Shown one piece after another: positions 25,065-31,615 of a stretch of 31,615 nt of DNA. The stretch's first letter is position 1, and each line of letters starts with the position of its first letter. The position numbers were made by a program, and so were the translations under genes. A model generated the notes under the pieces. The model ran no database searches, had not been told where the DNA came from, and saw only the letters and a list, made by a program, of their open reading frames with translations. Source of the stretch: CAYXFD01 sp964464175 (lineage in GTDB: Bacteria; Cloacimonadota; Cloacimonadia; Cloacimonadales; JAJBBL01). Location: NCBI GenBank assembly GCA_964464175.1, contig CAYXFD010000029.1:1-31615 (forward strand), given 5' to 3'.

Positions 25065-25936
25065 TTGCTTGAACTCCTGTAATAAAACTCTCCGGCAGAG
25101 ATCAGGGAGACTTCTCCGGAGAGCAGGCATTTCCTATCTTTTTCATCATATTCAACATAAACCGGACCACCGGGAAAGCGGACTTCTACTTCCTTATCCA
25201 ATAAACCGAGGCTCATTCCGGCAAACAGAACTGCACAGGCTCCTGTCCCGCAGGCTGAAGTTTCTCCCGATCCTCTTTCCCAGACGCGGGTTGAGACTAA
25301 ACGGGAGTCAACAGCTTTGACGAATTCCACATTGGTACCTTGCGGAAAGAAACTGTTCAGACTCAAAGATTTTCCCCATTCATGGATGAAAGATGTATCC
25401 TGAAGCTCGAAAGAATTTCCTTGATATCCGTCAAAGATTACCAGATGCGGGTTTCCTGCCGATACCGTAATCCCGGTAAGGTTCTCAAAGGTAACCTGAT
25501 TTTTCTGATCACTATCTCTTTCACTTTCCTTCCGGTAGAAACCGATATTATCGAGTACGATACTAACCACGGGGCTTGATGCCGGGTGCTTGATATAACC
25601 TTCGACCAGTCCGGAAGCTATCCGGAGCAAAAACTTGTTCTTCTTTTCCTTACTCCTGCGGGAGAGCAAGGCAGTAACACATCTCAGAGCCGAGCCGCAA
25701 TTCTCTGCTTCACTACCGTCAGCATTCCAGATCCTGACAAGAACATCTGCCTCAGGATCCGGCAGCAGCAAGACCATTCCGTCTGAGCCGATCCCAAAAT
25801 TCTTAGCGGAAACTGCTTTCGCCAGTTCCTTTAAATCGGTCCGGGGTACAGGGGTATCAAGAAAATCAAAATAGATATAGCTGTTTCCCTGAGCCTGCAT
25901 CTTTATGTATTTGATTGGCAATAAGATATCTGTCAT
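25061..25936 (-). CDS. dapF: Diaminopimelate epimerase
   Basis: A 291-residue PLP-independent racemase converting LL-DAP to meso-DAP for lysine and peptidoglycan cross-links. Both catalytic cysteines are present: Cys80 in ENCGSALRC and Cys229 in SACGTGAC. Also seen are KMQAQGNSYIYFD, GIGSDGMVLL, WNADGSEAEN, and TVSAGNPHLVIF. The first-half motif differs from the common MCGNGxRC: Ser-Ala replaces Asn-Gly, a change worth noting at a normally near-invariant loop. No clear ribosome site precedes the ATG, 24 bases after dapB, so coupling to dapB is possible. Its stop overlaps the next gene by four bases. Confidence 0.95.
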   Translation of the reverse strand: MTDILLPIKYIKMQAQGNSYIYFDFLDTPVPRTDLKELAKAVSAKNFGIGSDGMVLLLPDPEADVLVRIWNADGSEAENCGSALRCVTALLSRRSKEKKNKFLLRIASGLVEGYIKHPASSPVVSIVLDNIGFYRKESERDSDQKNQVTFENLTGITVSAGNPHLVIFDGYQGNSFELQDTSFIHEWGKSLSLNSFFPQGTNVEFVKAVDSRLVSTRVWERGSGETSACGTGACAVLFAGMSLGLLDKEVEVRFPGGPVYVEYDEKDRKCLLSGEVSLISAGEFYYRSSSK

Positions 25937-25960
25937 ATATTAATGTATTGCTTTAATATG

Positions 25961-26713
25961 TTATCTCTCGTTCAGCAGATCAGTGAAGATCTTTTGAAAC
26001 TCGAAAAATCCTGTTTTCCCTTTGAGCCAATGAGCCGCTTTCAAGGCTCCGACCGCAAAACCTTCTCTTGTCCGGGCAGTGTGTTTCAGTTCAATCGTAT
26101 CAAAGGGAGAATCAAAACCTATTACATGTGTTCCGGGAATACTGCCGCCGCGGATACTGGCTATCTGAAACTCATCAGGCTCGATTTTTCGCTGTAAGCG
26201 ATCAAACTGAGCAGTTTTTTTAGCCGGGAAATTTTCTTTTATGATCTCGGCAAGTTCTCGTGCCGTGCCTGAGGGGCTGTCGGCTTTCTTTTTGTGGTGT
26301 AGTTCATAGCCAAAAACATCGTATAGATTCGTTTCAGATATTAAACCAGCAGATTGTTTGAGCATTAAAAAGAAGAGATTCATTCCGAAAGAGAAATTAC
26401 CGCCATAAAGAATCCCTCTGCCATGTTCAGCGGCTATTTTTTTAACTTCAGGAAGATCATCATACCAGCCTGTTGTACCGATGACGATATTTTTCCCTGC
26501 CGCTCCGGCTTTTCTAACATTAGTTATGACAGCTTCCGGCAGTGAGAAATCGAGACAGATATCAACGTTCTTCAGCGATTCGGAATCAATGGGCTCTCTG
26601 TATGCTTCATTATTGGGATCACTAATCTTAACTACCCGGCAGTCGTGATCCGGGGCTATCCTTTCCAATATCCGCCCCATCTGTCCGTAACCGAAGATCG
26701 CTATTTTAAGCAT
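25961..26713 (-). CDS. dapB: 4-hydroxy-tetrahydrodipicolinate reductase
   Basis: A 250-residue NAD(P)H-dependent reductase of the DAP pathway. The nucleotide-binding loop reads FGYGQMGRIL, the cofactor/substrate region IGTTGWYDDL and GGNFSFGMNLFFLM, and the signature ELHHKKKADSPSGTA holds the catalytic His and Lys. EFQIASIRGGSIPGTHVIGF is the conserved C-terminal region. It is slightly shorter than the E. coli protein (273), as is common in this branch. It overlaps the end of the PepT-like gene by eight bases, with an AGGCAGAG ribosome site inside that gene. Confidence 0.96.
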   Translation of the reverse strand: MLKIAIFGYGQMGRILERIAPDHDCRVVKISDPNNEAYREPIDSESLKNVDICLDFSLPEAVITNVRKAGAAGKNIVIGTTGWYDDLPEVKKIAAEHGRGILYGGNFSFGMNLFFLMLKQSAGLISETNLYDVFGYELHHKKKADSPSGTARELAEIIKENFPAKKTAQFDRLQRKIEPDEFQIASIRGGSIPGTHVIGFDSPFDTIELKHTARTREGFAVGALKAAHWLKGKTGFFEFQKIFTDLLNER

Positions 26714-27842
26714 TATTCTCTGCCTGAGTATAAAGTCTTAAGATCTCTTTAACCCAATTCATTCCCTTTTCCAGGGCAGAAATGCTGATATTCTCTTCTA
26801 AAGTGTGAACTGCATCCATACCAGTTCCAATAACGACTGTTTTGATCCCGTGAAGATTGAAGATATTGGCATCACTACCACCCCCGCCACGGTAAACCTT
26901 ATCGGGAAGAGAGAGTTGTTGAGAAGCTTTACGGGCTATCTGGACGATCATCTCCTCTTCCGGAACCAGAAAAGCTGAATAACTCTTATCGACTGTTACC
27001 TCGACTTTTGCCTGATAGCCATTGACCCGGTGGCTGGTGACTACCTTTTCCATCGTATCACAGATTTGGGAAGTTACTTCCTGCAGTTTTTCCTCATTAT
27101 GGGAACGGACTTCGCCCTTAATTCTGACCGCGTCAGGTACGACGTTGCGGGCAGTACCACCGGAAATAACCCCAATATTGCAGGTAGTTTCCCGGTCTAT
27201 CCTCCCCAAGGGTATAGCCGACAGAGCTTCAGCAGCCACTCTGATAGCATTGAGCCCCTTTTCCGGTTCCACACCGGCGTGAGCTTTCTTGCCGTGAACT
27301 ATGAACAGGAGATTGTTTTGTGAAGGGGCTCCGTTCATTACAGCTCCAATTTCATGGGTATCAAGGGTATAGCAGTTTTTTGCTTTCAGTAGCGAATAAT
27401 CACAATACTTAGCACCCAACAAGCCAATCTCTTCGGAGATGGTAAAAAGTAATTCTACCGGCGGATGGGGTTCGTCATTTTCGATTATTTCTTTGATTGC
27501 CCACACTATCTGAGCAATACCCGACTTATCATCAGAGCCGAGGATAGTAGTTCCGTCGGATTTGATCAGATCACCTTCAATTACCGGCTTTACACCCTTA
27601 CCGGGAGTTACGGTATCCAAATGTGCACAGAGCAATAGTGGTTTTGAATCTACCTTACCGGGCAGGGAAGCAATAAGATTTCCTATAGTTCCACCCGTTT
27701 TTTCGTTTGCCTTGTCAAACACTACCGAGAAACCTAATTCTTCCAGATCTGCTTTCAGACTTAAGGCGATGTCTCTTTCATCTTTTGATTCACTGTCAAT
27801 TTGAACTAATCTCAGAAAGTAATCAATTAAGGTTTTTTCCAT
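26706..27842 (-). CDS. M20 family metallopeptidase, PepT-like
   Basis: A 378-residue di-zinc aminopeptidase-type protein. Metal ligands and catalytic residues are in CAHLDTVTPG, LGSDDKSG, SEEIGLLGAK and LDTHE, with a His near the end (VHTLEENISI). A dimerisation lid lies at about 185-290 (GKKAHAGVEPEKGLNAI). The layout matches the peptidase T-like branch (TIGR01883) better than DapE. Because it precedes dapB and dapF, a deacylase role in DAP synthesis (DapE-like) is a possible alternative, but the sequence favours a tripeptidase or related peptidase. AAGGA eight bases before ATG supports the start; it overlaps dapB by eight bases. Confidence 0.88.
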   Translation of the reverse strand: MEKTLIDYFLRLVQIDSESKDERDIALSLKADLEELGFSVVFDKANEKTGGTIGNLIASLPGKVDSKPLLLCAHLDTVTPGKGVKPVIEGDLIKSDGTTILGSDDKSGIAQIVWAIKEIIENDEPHPPVELLFTISEEIGLLGAKYCDYSLLKAKNCYTLDTHEIGAVMNGAPSQNNLLFIVHGKKAHAGVEPEKGLNAIRVAAEALSAIPLGRIDRETTCNIGVISGGTARNVVPDAVRIKGEVRSHNEEKLQEVTSQICDTMEKVVTSHRVNGYQAKVEVTVDKSYSAFLVPEEEMIVQIARKASQQLSLPDKVYRGGGGSDANIFNLHGIKTVVIGTGMDAVHTLEENISISALEKGMNWVKEILRLYTQAENNA

Positions 27843-27880
27843 TAACTATGTCCTTTTCTGTTTTATTCATAAAAGCACCT

Positions 27881-28006
27881 TTACCTGTCATTAATTATTG
27901 TCAAGAAAAAGCTGAGTTCAAGCCTCTTCTCTTTACTGGCAAGAGCTCTCTTAAGGATATTCAGGGATGTATCTTTCCATTCAATTCTTCTCTCCTCTAT
28001 AATCAT
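27881..28006 (-). CDS. Possible 41-aa small ORF between the gamma-lyase and PepT-like genes
   Basis: ATG at 28006 to TAA at 27881-27883 encodes MIIEERRIEWKDTSLNILKR followed by a helix-like charged stretch and a hydrophobic end (LSFFLTIINDR). The composition looks like a real protein, but GGAG is only two bases from the ATG, too close for efficient initiation. It fills most of the 198-base gap. Unknown family; may be chance. Confidence 0.25.
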   Translation of the reverse strand: MIIEERRIEWKDTSLNILKRALASKEKRLELSFFLTIINDR

Positions 28007-28040
28007 AACTCCATCACTAACTGCAGGTTGTTGGGGTTGA

Positions 28041-29225
28041 TCAATCCGGAATATGGCTTAATGCCTCATCAAGATCAGAGATCAGGTCTTCCGCATCTTC
28101 GATCCCTACTGAGTAGCGTACCAGATCATCGGAAATACCGGCTTTTCTTTTTGCTTCGGGATTTACCTTGGCATGGGTCATTGATGCCGGATGCTGGATC
28201 AGGGTCTCCACTCCCCCTAAAGAAACTGCTAAAGCTGCTAATGATACCTTGTCCATAAGAATTTTTCCCGCTTCGTATCCCCCCCTCAAACCAAAAGAGA
28301 TCATTGAACCGGGACCTTTTTGCTGTTTTTGGGCTATTTCATACTGCGGATGTGTTGATAGTCCCGGATATTTCACCCAGGAAACTGCCCGGTGATCAGT
28401 CAGAAACTCCGTTATCTTTCCGGCATTTTCCTGAGCTCTTTCGATCCTGAGCGCCAGAGTCTTCAAGCCGCGGCTTACCAGAAATGCCTGATGAGGATCC
28501 ATACAGGGTCCCATATTAGTCATAACGTTGTAGAGCAACTTATGATCCTCAGCAGTTTTGGCAACAATAACTCCTCCCACCACATCTGCATGACCATTGA
28601 TAAATTTAGTTATGGAGTGAAGAACTATATCTGCACCCAAATTAAGAGGTTTCTGGAGATAGGGGGAACAGAAAGTATTATCTACGACAAGCCTGATGCC
28701 GTGCTTTTTGCAGAGTTCAGCACAGGCAGCAATATCGGTAATGGCGATAGTAGGATTAGCGGGAGTTTCGATATAGAGTAGCTTGGTATTTGGACGAATC
28801 TCTTTTTCTATCAAAGCAAAGTTGCTGGTATCTACGAAAGAAGCCTCCACTCCAAAGCGGGAAAAATGATTTTCCAAAACACCCCGGGAAGGACCATAAA
28901 CAGCATCGGTTGAAACTATGTGGCTTCCTGCCGAAAGAAAAGACATATATACTGTAGTTACGGCAGCCATTCCGCTCCCTACAGCTATACCACCAAATCC
29001 CTCTTCCAGGTCAGCCATAGCATCTTCCAGAACCCGGACTGTGGGATTTCTCAGCCGGGTGTAGATATAACCGTCACTTTCCCCGGCAAAACAGGCTGCT
29101 CCCTCCGAAGCATTCTTGAACGAAAATGTAGATGTTTGATAGATGGGGGGAGTTACCGCATTCAGAGCTTCGGGAATTTGTCCGCCATGGATGAGAAGGG
29201 TGTTAAACTTTGCATTTTTTTTCAT
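28041..29225 (-). CDS. Methionine gamma-lyase-like PLP enzyme (Cys/Met metabolism family)
   Basis: A 394-residue PLP enzyme of the Cys/Met metabolism family. PLP lysine: HSITKFINGHADVVGG (Lys207). Substrate and cofactor loops: YIYTRLRNPTVRVLE, GSGMAAVTT, DNTFCSPYLQ. The C-terminal GGVETLIQHPASMTHAKV and VRYSVGIEDAEDLISDLDEAL fit methionine gamma-lyases, which make methanethiol, 2-oxobutyrate and ammonia. The residue equal to the catalytic-loop Cys116 of the Pseudomonas enzyme is Pro112 here (YGPS instead of YGCT). Activity could therefore be lyase with altered specificity, or cystathionine gamma-lyase or O-acylhomoserine lyase. AAGGAG seven bases before ATG is a good ribosome site. It is the first gene of the leftward block, divergent from the Omp28-like gene. 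Confidence 0.88.
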   Translation of the reverse strand: MKKNAKFNTLLIHGGQIPEALNAVTPPIYQTSTFSFKNASEGAACFAGESDGYIYTRLRNPTVRVLEDAMADLEEGFGGIAVGSGMAAVTTVYMSFLSAGSHIVSTDAVYGPSRGVLENHFSRFGVEASFVDTSNFALIEKEIRPNTKLLYIETPANPTIAITDIAACAELCKKHGIRLVVDNTFCSPYLQKPLNLGADIVLHSITKFINGHADVVGGVIVAKTAEDHKLLYNVMTNMGPCMDPHQAFLVSRGLKTLALRIERAQENAGKITEFLTDHRAVSWVKYPGLSTHPQYEIAQKQQKGPGSMISFGLRGGYEAGKILMDKVSLAALAVSLGGVETLIQHPASMTHAKVNPEAKRKAGISDDLVRYSVGIEDAEDLISDLDEALSHIPD

Positions 29226-29260
29226 AAGATTCTCCTTTTATAACTGTCATTGAAACCATA

Positions 29261-29266
29261 TTATAC
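29261..29266 (-). promoter_or_regulatory. Probable -10 box of the gamma-lyase gene
   Basis: A perfect TATAAT on the minus strand, directly preceded by TTG. The -35 region is poor. It gives an RNA start about 28 bases before the ATG, which fits the AAGGAG site in between. Confidence 0.5.
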
Positions 29267-29364
29267 AAGCAACTCAGCTTTATTCAGCAGAAGGGTTTCC
29301 GACGGGTTAGTTATCCGAACAGCTTAATCTGTCAAGTAAAGTTGATATCTGTTTATAGATAACC

Positions 29365-29388
29365 GAGATAGAACCGGTTCTCTATCTC
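29365..29388. repeat. 24-base palindromic element in the divergent promoter region
   Basis: GAGATAGA and TCTATCTC form perfect 8-base arms about an 8-base centre (ACCGGTTC). The centre overlaps a perfect inner palindrome, GAACCGGTTC (29371-29380). No T-run follows. About 140 bases from the gamma-lyase start and 365 from the Omp28-like start, it could be a binding site for a dimeric regulator. Confidence 0.45.
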
Positions 29389-29662
29389 ATGACAAGCTAT
29401 TACATCTAAGGGTTAACATAGTATTATAAAAGAGAGAGAGAACAACGGGGAAAGTCGCTCACTTTCTCATGAATACTAAATACATAGGGATCAATTATGT
29501 TGTTATTTGATTATGAACGGTCACTTTATGAGAAGTTACGGGAAAAAGTTTTTTAATGTCAAACAACGTTCTGACAGGTTTGGGGCTTTCTATAGAGGGT
29601 TAATGCTCATAGAGAATAACCGGGGGGCAGAGTTCTTGAACCCAATAATGCGAAATTATTGG

Positions 29663-29690
29663 TTGGTTGGGCGTAATAATATGATATATT
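29663..29690 (+). promoter_or_regulatory. Candidate promoter of the Omp28-like gene
   Basis: TTGGTT (29663-29668), a 16-base spacer and TATATT (29685-29690) precede the gene. The implied leader is about 55 bases and contains the AAGGAG ribosome site. Confidence 0.4.
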
Positions 29691-29751
29691 TTATGGTAAA
29701 CCTAAGCCTTGGGCAGCACAAATGCCTAACACGGCTGAAAAAGGAGAATTC

Positions 29752-31350
29752 ATGAAAAAGACTCTAATTCTGCTGGGAGTTCTTATCTTGCTTGTCCCAT
29801 CTTTTCTAATGAGCTCGCAGAGGTATGTCGTAGCAGAACTCTTTACCTCTACGACCTGCGGATCCTGCCCTACAGCGCGGTCTGCGCTGAATCAGATTTA
29901 TCAGGACACAGATTCTTTCCCCTATTTCATTCCGGTTATGTGGCAGCAAGGTGGTGATCATCAGAGTCCTGGTGTTTTTGACAGATTGTTTGGCTTTTAT
30001 AATGCCGGCTTTTTCTCCTACTGTCAATGGGGTGGTACAATACCGGTAGTCACCAGCCTTAATGATACTTATGACGATTATGTCGCTGCCTACAACCAGC
30101 TTGTAACCCAAAGCAGTCCTCTGGAGATCTATCCGGAACTGTTCGACAACGGACAGGGTCAACTGGTAATAAATGCCGAAGTTGTTCTAACTGCCGATAT
30201 AACTACTACAGATAACCGGATCCAGTATATTCTCACTTATGATCTTTCGGGTATAATGGAACCCCATTATTTTGCGTCCTTGAAGAGATACCAGCAGGAA
30301 GAATTCACATTAACTACTCAGGGGGAGGAGGGTCTTTTCAGTTACTCCTTTGATATTGATCCAAACTGGGACCTCGATATGGTGAAAGCTGTGGTAATGA
30401 TTCAAACATTTTCCGGTGATAAAGAGATTCTTCAGGCAGGGACAGCTTCCGTAACCGATATCGTACCACCCGAAGCCGGTTTTGGTTCAGATATAACTTT
30501 CGGTATCGCCCCTCTCGTTGTTCAGTTTACTGATAATTCCATACCCGGGAGTGGAGAGATTACCTTCTGGCACTGGGATTTCGGTGATGCAGGAGTCTCT
30601 TTCGAACAAAATCCTCAAGTCATGTTTCATTTGCCGGGTGTATATCCGGTAGAACTTACCGTGATTGATGTCCACAATTCTTCCGGGACTTTTGAGATTG
30701 CTGACTATGTCAGTGTCTATCCCGAAGGACCGCTTGTTACCCTTCTTACTGAAGATCATCTGGAGTTCGGTTCCGGATATACCGGTTCCCAATCTGCTTA
30801 TCAGACGGTCGGGTTGATCAATAGCGGTACGGAAAACCTTACCATAACGAGTATTCATTTATCCGGAGAAACAGAAAATTTTGTCTTTTATCACACCGTA
30901 GAGGAACTGAGAGATATAACCCTTTTTCCTGAAGAAGAGTTGGCTATCTATGTCTCTTTTACACCCCAGATAGAGGGTGATGTTAGCGATACTCTCTATG
31001 TGATTAACGACTCGATGAATGAAGCCGTCTTAGAGATTAGTCTGAATGGTTTTGGTATTGGAGCTCATCCCCCCCGGCAGCCTGAAAATGTCAGGATAAC
31101 GCTTGAGGATGGTTTTGTACACCTGGAATGGGATCCTGTTACTGAAAACATTGAAGGTCAAGCCATCGTTCCCGATTATTACCTCATCTTTTATAACGAT
31201 ACCTCTGATATTGATGGTGAATTCTTTTTATTAGGGGAATCACCTGATCCCTTTTATACTGATGTGAGCTCTCTTGCCATATCAGATAAGACATTTTACC
31301 GGGTCAAAGCAGTTGTTATTTACGGTGACACAAATATCATCGGAGATTAA
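29752..31350 (+). CDS. Secreted Omp28-like thioredoxin-fold protein with PKD and Ig-like modules
   Basis: The likely start is ATG 29752, after AAGGAG, not the in-frame ATG at 29722 that would put ten polar residues before the signal peptide (MKKTLILLGVLILLVPSFLM). This gives 532 residues. Residues about 20-225 form an Omp28-like domain with a thioredoxin-type motif (VAELFTSTTCGSCPTARSAL, CxxC). Then come a PKD domain (about 240-325: ITFWHWDFGDAG, PGVYPVELTVID), a choice-of-anchor-D/ASPM-SPD2-like domain (about 335-435: LEFGSGYTGS, VSFTPQIEGDVSDTLYV) and an FnIII-like domain (about 440-532: PENVRITLEDGFVHLEWDP). It ends without the FlgD-like sorting tail found on other exported proteins here. 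Role: probably a surface or periplasmic binding or redox protein; unproven. Confidence 0.85.
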   Translation: MKKTLILLGVLILLVPSFLMSSQRYVVAELFTSTTCGSCPTARSALNQIYQDTDSFPYFIPVMWQQGGDHQSPGVFDRLFGFYNAGFFSYCQWGGTIPVVTSLNDTYDDYVAAYNQLVTQSSPLEIYPELFDNGQGQLVINAEVVLTADITTTDNRIQYILTYDLSGIMEPHYFASLKRYQQEEFTLTTQGEEGLFSYSFDIDPNWDLDMVKAVVMIQTFSGDKEILQAGTASVTDIVPPEAGFGSDITFGIAPLVVQFTDNSIPGSGEITFWHWDFGDAGVSFEQNPQVMFHLPGVYPVELTVIDVHNSSGTFEIADYVSVYPEGPLVTLLTEDHLEFGSGYTGSQSAYQTVGLINSGTENLTITSIHLSGETENFVFYHTVEELRDITLFPEEELAIYVSFTPQIEGDVSDTLYVINDSMNEAVLEISLNGFGIGAHPPRQPENVRITLEDGFVHLEWDPVTENIEGQAIVPDYYLIFYNDTSDIDGEFFLLGESPDPFYTDVSSLAISDKTFYRVKAVVIYGDTNIIGD

Positions 31351-31538
31351 TAAAATACGATCATTTCTGCAATAATCCTACTGAGGGCTTCCTTCCCTTT
31401 GGTAGAAAAATCCTCACTACCAGAACAACACTTTGGTAATCATTCATTTTCTCAGTTTCGGTAACAACCCTGTTGTATTTGTTAAATCTTTGGTGAGCCA
31501 TCTCTGGATGTTTTCTCTTTCTATGACAACTCATCTGA

Positions 31539-31615
31539 TCATTTTACAAAGGTACATCTGCCGGTAGCTGCCTGTTTTCCGTCTATCTGTAAGCGGTACA
31601 TATAGAAACCGGTAG
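31539..31615 (-). CDS. C-terminal end of a secreted protein with FlgD-like tail (partial)
   Basis: The minus strand enters from the right edge in an open frame of 24 codons ending TGA at 31539-31541. It reads TGFYMYRLQIDGKQAATGRC then TFVK, matching the last strands of the FlgD-like/type A sorting domain (GIYFYRMQTDDGYEEVKKMTILK in the first complete gene). It is thus the end of another secreted protein, convergent with the Omp28-like gene. The rest lies outside the window. Confidence 0.75.
   Translation of the reverse strand, partial: TGFYMYRLQIDGKQAATGRCTFVK

Larger units (their letters stand above)
29226..29751. other. 526-base divergent intergenic region
   Basis: It separates the leftward gamma-lyase gene from the rightward Omp28-like gene. 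It holds a probable leftward -10 (29261-29266), a 24-base palindrome (29365-29388), a short hairpin (GAAAGT 29450-29455 with ACTTTC 29461-29466) and a probable rightward promoter (29663-29690). An open frame at 29507-29755 lacks a ribosome site and family resemblance. Confidence 0.6.

Noticed and set aside
25065..25130. N-terminal extension of the DUF2279 protein
   Set aside because: It lies wholly inside dapF, adds an Arg-rich stretch before a clean signal peptide, and the inner ATG has AGGAG and an ATGA overlap.
26706..27842. Naming the M20 peptidase dapE from its position before dapB
   Set aside because: The sequence pattern fits the PepT-like branch better than DapE; position alone is not enough.
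29722..29751. Upstream ATG for the Omp28-like gene
   Set aside because: The ten extra residues come from the ribosome-site region; ATG 29752 follows AAGGAG and begins a normal signal peptide.
29507..29755. 82-codon + strand ORF before the Omp28-like gene
   Set aside because: No ribosome site, no family resemblance, odd composition, and it spans the likely promoter and ribosome site of the next gene.
1..31615. CRISPR arrays, tRNA or rRNA genes, insertion sequences, phage genes
   Set aside because: No regularly spaced direct repeats, no cloverleaf or rRNA sequence recognised by eye, and no transposase, integrase or phage protein in any frame. A covariance-model scan would be needed to exclude small RNAs.

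Overview
The window (about 44% GC by eye) looks like chromosomal DNA from a Gram-negative, probably anaerobic bacterium of the Fibrobacterota-Chlorobiota-Bacteroidota (FCB) side of the tree. A Cloacimonadota-like candidate phylum is my best guess. The reasons are indirect: secreted proteins with FlgD-like C-terminal tails (YPNPFNP...GIYFYRMQ), secreted double SUMF1-type modules, an Omp28-like/PKD surface protein, a periplasmic tricorn protease, a TIGR03960/TIGR03936 radical SAM fusion, and DAP-pathway and murein genes. I see no rRNA, tRNA, CRISPR array, transposase, integrase or phage gene. The taxonomic call is inference.

Left part, + strand: the 3' tail of an unidentified gene (2-130), a 600-base stretch with no clear gene, then a two-gene unit of secreted proteins (FlgD-tailed protein 732-1481; double SUMF1 protein 1495-3459). 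Next is a large fusion of an ADP-forming acyl-CoA synthetase with a GNAT acetyltransferase (best start GTG 3677, end 6361).

Central part, - strand, about 6.5-29.2 kb, read right to left: methionine gamma-lyase-like enzyme; a DAP/envelope unit (PepT-like M20 peptidase, dapB, dapF, DUF2279/YfiM-like protein, RodZ-like protein) with overlapping or nearly touching genes; a second unit (TIGR03960 radical SAM, murB, tricorn protease, DUF4870 protein) ending at a convincing intrinsic terminator (16577-16599); lysC, metG, miaB; then yicC, a PH-like membrane protein and rnr, again overlapping; and a MATE transporter. Most of this is housekeeping: lysine/DAP and peptidoglycan precursors, cell-shape control, aminoacylation, tRNA modification and RNA decay.

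Right end: a 526-base divergent intergenic region with two candidate promoters and a palindrome, then an Omp28-like thioredoxin-fold protein with PKD, choice-of-anchor-D-like and FnIII-like modules (29752-31350). At the edge, the last 24 codons of a - strand gene carry another FlgD-like tail (31539-31615).

I do not see a clearly new multi-gene system. The items most worth a second look are the ligase-GNAT fusion that keeps its catalytic histidines, a 130-codon minus-strand frame broken by one TAG upstream of yicC, lineage-specific active-site substitutions in MurB and the methionine gamma-lyase-like enzyme, a PH-like membrane protein wedged between yicC and rnr, and several unlisted small ORFs and palindromes between genes.
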